Shown piece after piece: positions 25,101 to 31,013 of a DNA stretch of 32,967 nucleotides. The position numbers and the translations under genes were made by a program. Location: positions 1 to 32,967 of the forward strand of contig NEUO01000026.1 in NCBI GenBank assembly GCA_002304315.1, written 5' to 3'. The notes under the pieces were generated by a model. That model saw only the letters and a list, made by a program, of their open reading frames with translations, was not told where the DNA came from and made no database searches. Numbering within the stretch: position 1 is the first letter of the stretch; each line of letters begins with the position of its first letter. The DNA comes from Verrucomicrobiia bacterium Tous-C4TDCM (GTDB taxonomy: Bacteria; Verrucomicrobiota; Verrucomicrobiia; Verrucomicrobiales; Akkermansiaceae).

Positions 25101-25472
25101 GGAGATGGCGTCGCCGGGGCCGGAGTCGTGCTGCTGCTTGAGGAAAAGGTCGATCGCCTCCTCGAAACGCCGCTCCAACAAATTCTCGTAGCCCTTGAAG
25201 GGAATCGAGCCGGGCTTTTCCGCGGCAAGGCGCCGCGGCAGGTGGAAGCGGTGGATCGAGTGGAGGAAGAGCAGCGCGCGGACCCGGTGGTAGAGGTTGT
25301 CGCTGCCGCGGCGGAAGGCGTCGAGCGCGTCGGCTTCGGCCAGCAGGGCGGCGAGTGGAAGAGCCGCGCAGGCGGCGTCGAGCGAGCGGTTGCGGACGGC
25401 CTCGTCGGGGGAGGTGATGAGATCAAGGAGGATCACCCGGAGGAGCGTGGAGGAAGGGCGGACGGCTGGCAA
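22122..25472 (-). CDS. Fusion: FKP-type GHMP sugar kinase plus UDPGP-type pyrophosphorylase
   Basis: About 1116 aa (TTG 25472; GTG 25436 is an alternative start). Residues ~1-600 resemble the fucokinase part of FKP and other GHMP kinases: ATP loop NNIPKGSRLAVSTNLLAA (321-338), GGGWQDSGGVWPGMKLI (378-394) and motif 3 MLGGMAGGGMGF (537-548). Residues ~740-1116 resemble UDPGP-family (UGP/UAP-like) nucleotidyltransferases: VVTLAAGAGSR (745-755) with KALHPF following, HNIDTVGMNVDPALLG (near the family's NIDNLG motif) and YNSNTCWIDIDAL (cf. F-N-T-N-N-x-W-V). So one polypeptide could phosphorylate a sugar at C1 and transfer a nucleotide (likely UMP) to it. The order is the reverse of Bacteroides FKP and plant FKGP, and the nucleotidyl domain is of another family. 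Substrate unknown. Confidence 0.75.
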   Translation of the reverse strand: MPAVRPSSTLLRVILLDLITSPDEAVRNRSLDAACAALPLAALLAEADALDAFRRGSDNLYHRVRALLFLHSIHRFHLPRRLAAEKPGSIPFKGYENLLERRFEEAIDLFLKQQHDSGPGDAISSALAAAYQKLAFQTLADQVRRSVRSVSGNQWMFRMGHPADQPLRLRKELLVRDPASGLYPVLRERTPVRMDLTHCGWSDIFFLGMDYPDGAKVLNISVDLAVHGRDKEPSPPVEASLRVIEQPVLRLTSVDLGCTAEISSLNEVFDFAKDYLGLLKAAVIASGIVPPGIEGSGQSLADLLERVVGPGLGLELVSNVNNIPKGSRLAVSTNLLAALIGACMRATGQASSLTGGLAEDERRIVLARALLGEWIGGSGGGWQDSGGVWPGMKLITGAVAREGDPEFGISRGRLMPTHRILDHDDAPAAARKKLQDSLVLVHGGMAQNVGPILEMVTEKYLLRSEPEWSARQETHGVLDRILAALKSGDVPAIGAATMENFNGPIQIIIPWAGNLYTQTLIDKTRAAFGDDFWGFWMLGGMAGGGMGFIFAPERKSEGQQFLQQLMSDTKRALAAALPFAMEPVVYDFAINERGTWADLLTGEDALMPSGYYRFVVPTLLRMDRQQLGAPRLAELDCFAAACRKRPELEGMVQTLFDSIFPHGGDDSGNRDTLDALLAKYGFDRVMHEQIRDDLKAGRIGLAQNRLPANSVIEDVRESDLTSSATLTANHRERGLSALKNGEVAVVTLAAGAGSRWTQGAGVVKALHPFCKLGGRHRSFVETHLAKSRKVSQLCGTPLPHIFTTSYFSHEPTRRFLDQHDQFGYQGPLLLSEGKSIGLRTVPTVRDLRFAWEEMPQQTLDVQQQKVRDSLRTALIGWAESTGEASDYTANLPQQCLHPVGHWYEVPNLLRNGTLAALLEERPQLKTLVLHNIDTVGMNVDPALLGHHLESGAGLTFEVITRRLEDRGGGLALVNGHPQLVEGLAMPREEDEFHLTYYNSNTCWIDIDALLAAFKLTRADLTDAAKVATAIRALAARMPTYITLKDVKKRWGHGQEDVFPVCQFEKLWVDMSQLPTIQTRYVAVPRLRGQQLKDPAQLDGWLRDGSAAYLESLCEWG

Positions 25473-25509
25473 TGCTGCGGAGGGGCGGATTTAGGGATCT
25501 TTCGCCGGC

Positions 25510-25815
25510 TCACGCCACCAGCGGCTGGACCCTCGCGCGGATGGCCGTCGCCTGCTGGAACTGGACGACGCGGAGATCGTAGCGGCCCTGGAGGTTGATC
25601 CAGAACTGCGGCTCCATCCCGAAGAAGGTGCCGAGGGTGAAGGCGACTTCGGCGGTGATCGTCCGCTTGCCTTTGACGATCTCGTTGATGGTCGAGCGAG
25701 GGATGCCGGTGCGACGGGAGAGCTCGCTCTGGCTGAGCTGGTGGGCATCCAGGAATTCCTCCTTGAGCAAGCGGCTGGGGGTGGCGGCGAGAATGGCGTT
25801 CTGTTCGCGGGTCAT
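25510..25815 (-). CDS. HigA-family XRE antitoxin-like regulator, orphan
   Basis: 101 aa. It shows the HigA/VapI signature: RLLKEEFLDAHQLSQSELSRRTGIPRSTINEIVKGKRTITAEVAFTLGTFFGMEPQFWINLQGRYDLR, in which residues ~27-60 form a helix-turn-helix and the C-terminal WINLQGRYDL is typical of the higA family antidote. No HigB toxin is visible on either side; the upstream gene is the GalU-like transferase 18 bp away and the fusion gene begins 37 bp downstream. It is therefore an orphan, and may have been adopted as a local repressor of this sugar-nucleotide cluster, which is an inference. Confidence 0.88.
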   Translation of the reverse strand: MTREQNAILAATPSRLLKEEFLDAHQLSQSELSRRTGIPRSTINEIVKGKRTITAEVAFTLGTFFGMEPQFWINLQGRYDLRVVQFQQATAIRARVQPLVA

Positions 25816-25833
25816 GGTGGTGAAGGGTTATGC

Positions 25834-26667
25834 TCACCCCTGCGACTGCGCCAGCAACTCGACCAGCAGCGAAAGCACCTCGTCGCGGTCCTTGCCGGCG
25901 AGGCCGAGGGCGAGTTGGGTGGCGAGGAGGCCGTAGTGGAGATCGAGGTCGTGGCGGCGGCCTAACAGCTCGTGGGCGAGGTAGCGTTCGCGGCGGGCGG
26001 TCTCGGTGAGGGCGCTCGAAAGATCGGCGCGGCCGGCGGCGAGCTGGCGACCGAGGGTTTCCATGACCGAGGGCACCAGCACGTGGATGCCGAAGAAGCA
26101 GAGGTAGTTCCCGGCGCGCAGGCCGGGGACGACGAGCTTTTGCTCGGCCTCGGTGGGCGTGGGCTTTTCGATCACGGTCTCGATTTCGTAAAGCCGCTCG
26201 GAGCCCGCGACGCGGCGGCCGCCGATGCTGCCGTAGTAGGGCAGCTTGCTTTCGTGGGTGGCCTGGACGGCGGAGACCGGGCACTTGCCGGCCTCGGCGG
26301 TTTCGAGGAGCTGGGCGGTGCAGGATTTTTCCGCGCGGCTGGTGTAGAGGTGGTCGCCGACGGTGAGCAGGAAGGGATCATCGCCGGTGAAGTCCGCCGC
26401 GCAATGGACGGCGTGGCCGTAGCCGAGGGGCTCGGCCTGGGGGATGAAGCGCATCTGGCGGGCGAAGGGGCCGGCGGCGGCGGCGTAGGCGTCCTCGTCA
26501 CCGGGGCAAACGATCACGGCGATCTCGCCGATGCCCGCGGCGGTGATTTCCCCGGCGAGGATGGCGAGGGCGGACTTCGAGACACCGTCGCGGTCGACGA
26601 GGGTCTGGAGCGGGAGGGTCCGCTGGTTCTTTCCGGCGGCGGTGATGACGGCCTTGGTGACTTTCAC
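25834..26667 (-). CDS. GalU-like sugar-1-phosphate nucleotidyltransferase
   Basis: About 277 aa from GTG 26667, which overlaps the upstream stop (GTGA) and gives [12 protein letters not shown]; the frame also extends to a TTG at 26703. The Rossmann-like nucleotidyltransferase fold shows [12 protein letters not shown] (loop), [39 protein letters not shown] (metal-site Asp), [14 protein letters not shown] and [16 protein letters not shown]. This order is that of UTP-glucose-1-phosphate uridylyltransferases. It departs from GalU in the nucleotide loop: the usual GxGTRxxP...K is replaced by [12 protein letters not shown], keeping Arg but not the GTR context, so specificity may differ. It lies upstream of the orphan HigA gene and the kinase-pyrophosphorylase fusion. 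Confidence 0.7.
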   Translation of the reverse strand: MKVTKAVITAAGKNQRTLPLQTLVDRDGVSKSALAILAGEITAAGIGEIAVIVCPGDEDAYAAAAGPFARQMRFIPQAEPLGYGHAVHCAADFTGDDPFLLTVGDHLYTSRAEKSCTAQLLETAEAGKCPVSAVQATHESKLPYYGSIGGRRVAGSERLYEIETVIEKPTPTEAEQKLVVPGLRAGNYLCFFGIHVLVPSVMETLGRQLAAGRADLSSALTETARRERYLAHELLGRRHDLDLHYGLLATQLALGLAGKDRDEVLSLLVELLAQSQG

Positions 26668-27083
26668 AGGGCGGAAGGTGGGGGAAGCGGGGGGATTTGG
26701 CAATCACCGGGGAATGGGCGGATTCGGGCAAGGCGAGTAGCGTCCAGTCGGGGTCCGGGAATCCTGAGGATAAAAATTGGATCTTTAATCGGAGCAAACT
26801 TCTCAGCCCTGAAGCGCTCGGCGACCTGATGATGGTTTCTCAGGATCTCCTTCACCATATTCTCGATCAGCAGGCTCCCGACTCCGTTCAGCTCCGCGGT
26901 ATCCTCGATGCACCCGAGCAAGAATTCACAGTTCTCCTTTGTCGTGGGATCCAGAGAGTCGGCATACGGCAGCGAATCCAACGCAAGCTTGCGGGGCTTG
27001 CTCATGGCCTCCACCATCCGGGCCACCGAGGAGCGGTGAGGATGGCTTAGGTCGATGGTGGGGGTGGCTGCTCTATCTGACAT
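26664..27083 (-). CDS. Hypothetical protein, 139 aa, coupled to the GalU-like gene
   Basis: From ATG 27083. A hydrophilic, helical protein ([64 protein letters not shown]). Its stop overlaps the GTG of the next gene (GTGA), which supports coupling and coding. No family is recognised. The last ~40 residues are Pro/Arg-rich and look less gene-like, and the region is less GC-rich than the neighbours, so a recent C-terminal extension or a decayed end is possible. The open frame reaches 27197 but the ATG fits better. Confidence 0.5.
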   Translation of the reverse strand: MSDRAATPTIDLSHPHRSSVARMVEAMSKPRKLALDSLPYADSLDPTTKENCEFLLGCIEDTAELNGVGSLLIENMVKEILRNHHQVAERFRAEKFAPIKDPIFILRIPGPRLDATRLARIRPFPGDCQIPPLPPPSAL

Positions 27084-27138
27084 GGCGGACGAATTCCTCG
27101 GGGGGGCCTTGAATTCTGAATTGGGGCTTTCAGATTCT

Positions 27139-27258
27139 CTATTGATCAATCTCCAAGGAGTAGGGGGCCTCAGTACTTTCCCAAAGCGATGCGGCAAGCA
27201 GGGCCCGCTCTTCGGGGGGAAGGCGGAGGGCGACAGGTGCGATTTGATCCTAACTCAT
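27139..27258 (-). pseudogene. Relic of a putative addiction-module antitoxin (Unstab_antitox/TIGR02574-like)
   Basis: Reading the minus strand from ATG 27258 gives MS, a stop, then DQIAPVALRLPPEERALLAASLWEST...LEIDQ and a stop. The core xxIAPVALRLPPEERALLAASLWES strongly resembles the start of addiction-module components (typically 'IAxxALxLPxxERAxLAxxLxESL'). The in-frame TAG at codon 3 and the stop near codon 40, before the normal C-terminal half, mean it cannot make a normal ~70-residue protein. No partner toxin is visible. This is a short match by eye and needs a profile search. Confidence 0.5.
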
Positions 27259-27685
27259 GGCTCCACGATAGCCCGTCCAACGTGGGGAGAAAAGGCAGAG
27301 TTTTCAGGGTGGCGGCAATTGGATGCCGCCGGTGCTGGCTATCGCAGGGTGGCCGCTGAGGAGGTCGACGACGAGCTGGCTGGAGGTTCCGTGGGATCCG
27401 TTCCTACCCCCGCCCGAACCGCCGCCCCACCTATCCTTCCAGCCGGAATTGAACGGCATGCGGACATGCTGACAGCGGGAAGATGAATCACGCTTCTGAA
27501 AAACCACCCTCAACGCCACCCAATCCCCGTCAGTCCAACCTCACGAACGCCAGCACACGGCTGTTTTGGACAGCAGTGGGAGCTCATGGTCCGTTCTTGC
27601 CGTGGGCAGCGAAACCATGGCTTCCATGGGATGCGTGGCCGTTTTCTTGTGGGAGGGCCGACCGCTGCTTCCGTGAGACGCAAAA

Positions 27686-27719
27686 ATCCCAAGGCCACTG
27701 CAACAAGCGGCCTTGGGAT
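27686..27719 (-). terminator. Intrinsic terminator downstream of the repeat-protein pseudogene
   Basis: Perfect 11-bp stem ATCCCAAGGCC/GGCCTTGGGAT with a 12-nt loop. On the minus strand it is followed by TTTTG (ATTTTTG), 27 bp after the stop of the pseudogene at 27746. Confidence 0.85.
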
Positions 27720-27745
27720 CGGTTGGGGGTTCGGAAGTGGTCCGC

Positions 27746-28689
27746 TCAATTGCCGGCCGCTGCGCTCACCCGCAGGCGGAGGAAGCGTTTGCCGCCGTTG
27801 CCCTTGGCAACGGACGCTTTCACGGTTTCCAGCGCGCCCTGGGTGGCGGTGATCTGCTGGGTCACCGTTTGCGTGCTCCAGCTGCCGGCGGCAAGGGTGT
27901 CGCTCCGCTCGATCTGATAGGTCACGCCATTGTCCTTGGCCGCCGTGCTGCGGGTGTAGCTGTATTCCAGGTTCGCGCCGCTGGAAGCGAGGCTGGCGGG
28001 CATGACCCCGGAGGCGTTTGGATCGATGCCGAGAGCGTATTCCAGCAGGTTGTTCAGGCCGTCGCCGTCCGGATCGGCGGCGTCCGCGCCGGAGCCCGCG
28101 GAGTCATAGCTGCCGAAGTTCGTGAAGCGCCAGAGCTCCTGGTGGGTGCGCACCACGATTGTTCCGAAGTAGCTTACTTGATTGGCCGAGGGTTGTCCGA
28201 CCAGCAGCTTGTTGGCGGCGGGGGCCTAGGAGAAGACCAGCCCGCTGCCGCCATTGGCCACGGTCCCCAAGATGCTGTTCGAGGCGGAGACGGTCCCTGT
28301 GGTCTTGTCCGTTCCACTGCACAGGTCACCGCACCGACATTCAAAACCGCTCCGTTGTCCCAGTCCCCGCTGCTCACCACATAGTTGCCGTTGCTCAACA
28401 CGGTCACACCGTCTCCTCCCATTTGGTCGTTGGCGGTGCTGCCGGTGAGCGTGCTGATGAGGGCGAGGGTGCTGCCGTTGTAGAGATGGACGGCACCCAC
28501 GTTGGCGACGGCGGTCGGCGTGGTGAGGCTGTAGGTGGGGTCGGTGACGCCGAAGTTGCCATTGGGCAGGTAAGTGACACTACTGCCGAAGGTGCCGCTG
28601 CCGGTCGGGCCGGGAAGGTCGGTCTGGGCGGCACGGGTGGACGGAGCCGCCAAGAGCAGCGCCGCGAAGGCGAGCGAGACCGGGGTCAT
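27746..28689 (-). pseudogene. Broken exported repeat protein ('GAVxxYN..STLTGSTAND' type) with EYALG tail
   Basis: From ATG 28689 the frame encodes signal peptide TPVSLAFAALLLAAPSTRA and a repeat-type body (GSGTFGSSVTYLPNGNFGVTDP, VGAVHLYNGSTLALISTLTGSTANDQMGGDGVTVLSNGNYVVSS). About residue 123, at GAVTC, the reading moves one frame: the continuation SGTDKTTGTVSASNSILGTV...GLVF S is in another frame, ends in an in-frame TAG, then continues as APAANKLLVGQPSANQVSYFGTIVVRTHQELWRF and the C-terminal DADPDGDGLNNLLEYALGIDP and KRFLRLRV. So there is one frameshift plus one stop. The intact family carries several such repeats; only about 1.5 remain. It ends before a good terminator. Confidence 0.8.
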
Positions 28690-28854
28690 CAGGCGTGGGG
28701 TCAGGCGCGCCTGCGGTGGATGATGGGGGGCGGCGGCGGGCAAGAGCTGGCTCGCTGATGGGAATGCGGGGGATCGATCATGAGGTGGTTCATCGAAATG
28801 AAGCACGCAGTGTGGTGGTGCCGCGGCCACGGGGGCAATGGTCTTTTCGGGGTA

Positions 28855-30288
28855 ATGGAGGGTTTGCGATTGCTCTGTTGGCGAGGTGCCGGGCATGAGA
28901 CGAGGGTGCTCCATGTTCCCACCCTGATTTTTGTGGTCGGCCTGATCAACGTCCTGCAGGCCTTTGCGTTCTGGATCGTGGGTTTTCACAACCGGCGGGT
29001 GAAGGGCCTGGGCTGGTGGGCGGCGGCGGCGTTTTTCAACGGGGTGGCGATGCCGCTGATCGCCTTCCGGCAGATGAGCGATTCCGCCCTGCTGACCAAG
29101 CTGCTGCCGACGACGATGAACTTCGCCTCAGCCTATCTGTTCTATGTGGGGGCGGTGCGTTTCCGGGAACAAGGGACGGTGCGTTGGTGGGCCTTGGTGG
29201 CGGCATTGCCGTTCTACAGCATTTTCAGCTGGCTGATCCTGAACGACGAGGGGCTGCGCTACCGGCCCGTGCTCACCTCGCCGATCTTCATGCTGTTTCT
29301 GGCGATGGGGGCGTGGGAGCTGCTCCGGGAGAACCGGCCGGCGCTGCGCTTCTCCGCGCGTTTCACGGCGTATGCCGCGCTGTTCATCAGCACGATCTTC
29401 GCCTACCGGGCGCTGGACTTGTATTTCCTGAGTTCACCGGCGGAGCTGCTCGATCCGGTGCGGCCGCAGGTGGTGAGTTTCCTCGGTGGGATTCTGTGGG
29501 TGCTGCTGTGGACCTTCGGCGCACAGATGATGATCAACCAGCGGCAGACCTTTGAAAACGAGCAGCTGCATGCGGAAAAGGTCCGCAGCGTGGAAGAACT
29601 GGCCGCCGCGGAAAGCGAGCTGATGGCGCTGCGAACGCTCCAGCACCGACAGGAACTGGCGAGCGACCTGCACGATGGATTCGGCAGCATCACCGCCAAT
29701 CTCGCGATGCTGGCGTTCCAGGGCAGCATCGAGGAACGGCCAGAACAGCAGCAAGTCCTTTTCCGGGACATCGAGTTTCTTGCCAGCGAGTGGAATCGCG
29801 AGATGCGGCTGTGGATGAACGGCTTGGAACGCGGCAGTTTATGCTGGGGCGATGCCTTGGCCGAGGCCAGGACCTATGCCACCCGCCTGATCTCCTCCAA
29901 GGGCATCGAACTGCACTGGCATCTAAGCGGCCAGCTGCCTGCGGAGCCCGATTGCTGTGTGCAGGAAATGATTTCACTGATGCGGGTGCTCAAGGAGGCG
30001 ATCCACAATCTTTTCCGCCACTCGAATGCAGGCCGCGCACGGGTGCACATCGCCTTCCGGACGCGCGTGCTCGGGATCGTGATCCAGGATGATGGCAGCG
30101 GGTTTGATCCGGAGGATTTACGGTCGGGCGCCCGCGGATTGAAAAACATGCGGCGGCGCGTTGAGGAGCTGGGGGGGCGTTTCAAGTCTCGCAGTCGGAA
30201 TGGAACGACGCTGTGCCTGACCTTGCCGCTGCCCTTGAAACGCTCGGGAGGAGAGGCGATGGGGAAGGATCTCCGGTTTACCAGCTGA
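28855..30288 (+). CDS. Membrane sensor histidine kinase (HisKA_3/NarX-like), kinase A
   Basis: About 477 aa from ATG 28855; ATGs upstream (28780, 28798) and GTG 28906 are alternatives. The length from 28855 matches its paralogue. Roughly seven hydrophobic segments form the N-terminal sensor region (TLIFVVGLINVLQAFAFWIV through GGILWVLLWTFGAQMMI). A linker coiled coil (NEQLHAEKVRSVEELAAAESELMALRTL) leads to the phospho-acceptor His273 in LASDLHDGFGS, then HATPase motifs: LKEAIHNLFRHSNAGR (N box), IQDDGSGFDP (G1) and GARGLKNMRRRVEELGG (G2). It is a membrane-bound NarL-system-type kinase of unknown signal. It is paralogous to the kinase at 31010 and converges on the regulator between them; no regulator is encoded downstream in the same direction. 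Confidence 0.88.
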   Translation: MEGLRLLCWRGAGHETRVLHVPTLIFVVGLINVLQAFAFWIVGFHNRRVKGLGWWAAAAFFNGVAMPLIAFRQMSDSALLTKLLPTTMNFASAYLFYVGAVRFREQGTVRWWALVAALPFYSIFSWLILNDEGLRYRPVLTSPIFMLFLAMGAWELLRENRPALRFSARFTAYAALFISTIFAYRALDLYFLSSPAELLDPVRPQVVSFLGGILWVLLWTFGAQMMINQRQTFENEQLHAEKVRSVEELAAAESELMALRTLQHRQELASDLHDGFGSITANLAMLAFQGSIEERPEQQQVLFRDIEFLASEWNREMRLWMNGLERGSLCWGDALAEARTYATRLISSKGIELHWHLSGQLPAEPDCCVQEMISLMRVLKEAIHNLFRHSNAGRARVHIAFRTRVLGIVIQDDGSGFDPEDLRSGARGLKNMRRRVEELGGRFKSRSRNGTTLCLTLPLPLKRSGGEAMGKDLRFTS

Positions 30289-30374
30289 ACTCGCAGCCGA
30301 TGCCGATGCTGCGGCCCGGGGCGATTTCGGTTATGGCTCCGCCGGAGCATTTGCCTGTCCCCCGCGTCCCCCGG

Positions 30375-31013
30375 TCACATGTAGCCGCGGCTCAGGGCTT
30401 GGCGCAGGGCCTGCTTGCGGCTGTTGACGTGCAGCTTGCTGTAAATCTTCCGGATATGGCTGTGCACCGTGTGGCGGCTGATGCCCATTTGATCGGCGAT
30501 TTCGTCATAAGTATTCCCACGGGTGAAACACCGCAGCACTTCCAGCTCCCGGCTCGTCAAGTCCTCCGCCGGAGCCGCCGACGAAGCCGGATCGGTCTTG
30601 CGGAACCACTCGATCAGGTGCCCGGCCACGATCGGGCTGACCGGGGTTTCTCCCCCGAAGATCGCGCGGATGGATGCCACCAGCTCGGGGGCGGGCAGCC
30701 CTTTGACGAGGTAGCCGGAAGCACCCGCGCGCAGGGCCTCGAACAGGCTGTCACGCTGCTCGTGGACGGTGTGGGCCAATGCCAGCAGGGCCGGAGCCTG
30801 CCCGCGGGCCACCGCGATCAACTGGGGCCCGGACAATCCCGGCAGATCCAGATCGCTCAAAAGCACATCCACCACCTGCCAGTCCGTCGCTTCCAGCGCC
30901 GCCTCGGCCGTCTCGTAGGCGCCCGTCAGGCGGATGCCATCCACCGCCGCGAAAAGCCGGCCAAGGGCCGCCAGCATCCCGGGATCATCTTCCACCACCA
31001 CGAGCCGAATCAT
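30375..31013 (-). CDS. NarL/LuxR-family response regulator
   Basis: 212 aa. The receiver has the acidic pocket E8-D9-D10 and phospho-acceptor D54 (LLSDLDLPG), with TVHEQ and YLVKG later. The C-terminal LuxR-type DNA-binding domain is LTSRELEVLRCFTRGNTYDEIADQMGISRHTVHSHIRKIYSKLHVNSRKQAL. Its ATG (31013) overlaps the stop of the minus-strand histidine kinase gene (TGA at 31010-31012), so the two are translationally coupled and form a two-component pair. Targets are unknown; no binding repeat is evident nearby. Confidence 0.94.
   Translation of the reverse strand: MIRLVVVEDDPGMLAALGRLFAAVDGIRLTGAYETAEAALEATDWQVVDVLLSDLDLPGLSGPQLIAVARGQAPALLALAHTVHEQRDSLFEALRAGASGYLVKGLPAPELVASIRAIFGGETPVSPIVAGHLIEWFRKTDPASSAAPAEDLTSRELEVLRCFTRGNTYDEIADQMGISRHTVHSHIRKIYSKLHVNSRKQALRQALSRGYM

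Larger units (their letters stand above)
27084..27745. other. Decayed region between cluster and pseudogene
   Basis: 662 bp with no intact gene. It carries the relic antitoxin at 27139-27258, unusual base composition for this window in the left half, and the terminator at 27686-27719. I see no recognisable gene in 27260-27680. Confidence 0.6.

Noticed and set aside
27510-27749. Possible genes in 27260-27680 on either strand
   Set aside because: The translations are Pro/Arg/Cys-rich, lack motifs and overlap the terminator; I left the region as non-coding.
28174-28989. A continuous 271-codon minus-strand frame as an intact gene
   Set aside because: Its N-terminal 100 residues lie upstream of the natural ATG at 28689 and its last ~45 residues are out-of-frame sequence past the frameshift, so the gene is a pseudogene.
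30279-30370. Minus-strand C-terminal-like sequence ITEIAPGRSIGIGCEFSW before a stop, between kinase A and the regulator
   Set aside because: It looks like the last strand of an outer-membrane barrel, but it is only ~25 codons, overlaps the kinase A stop and has no upstream part, so a chance match cannot be excluded.
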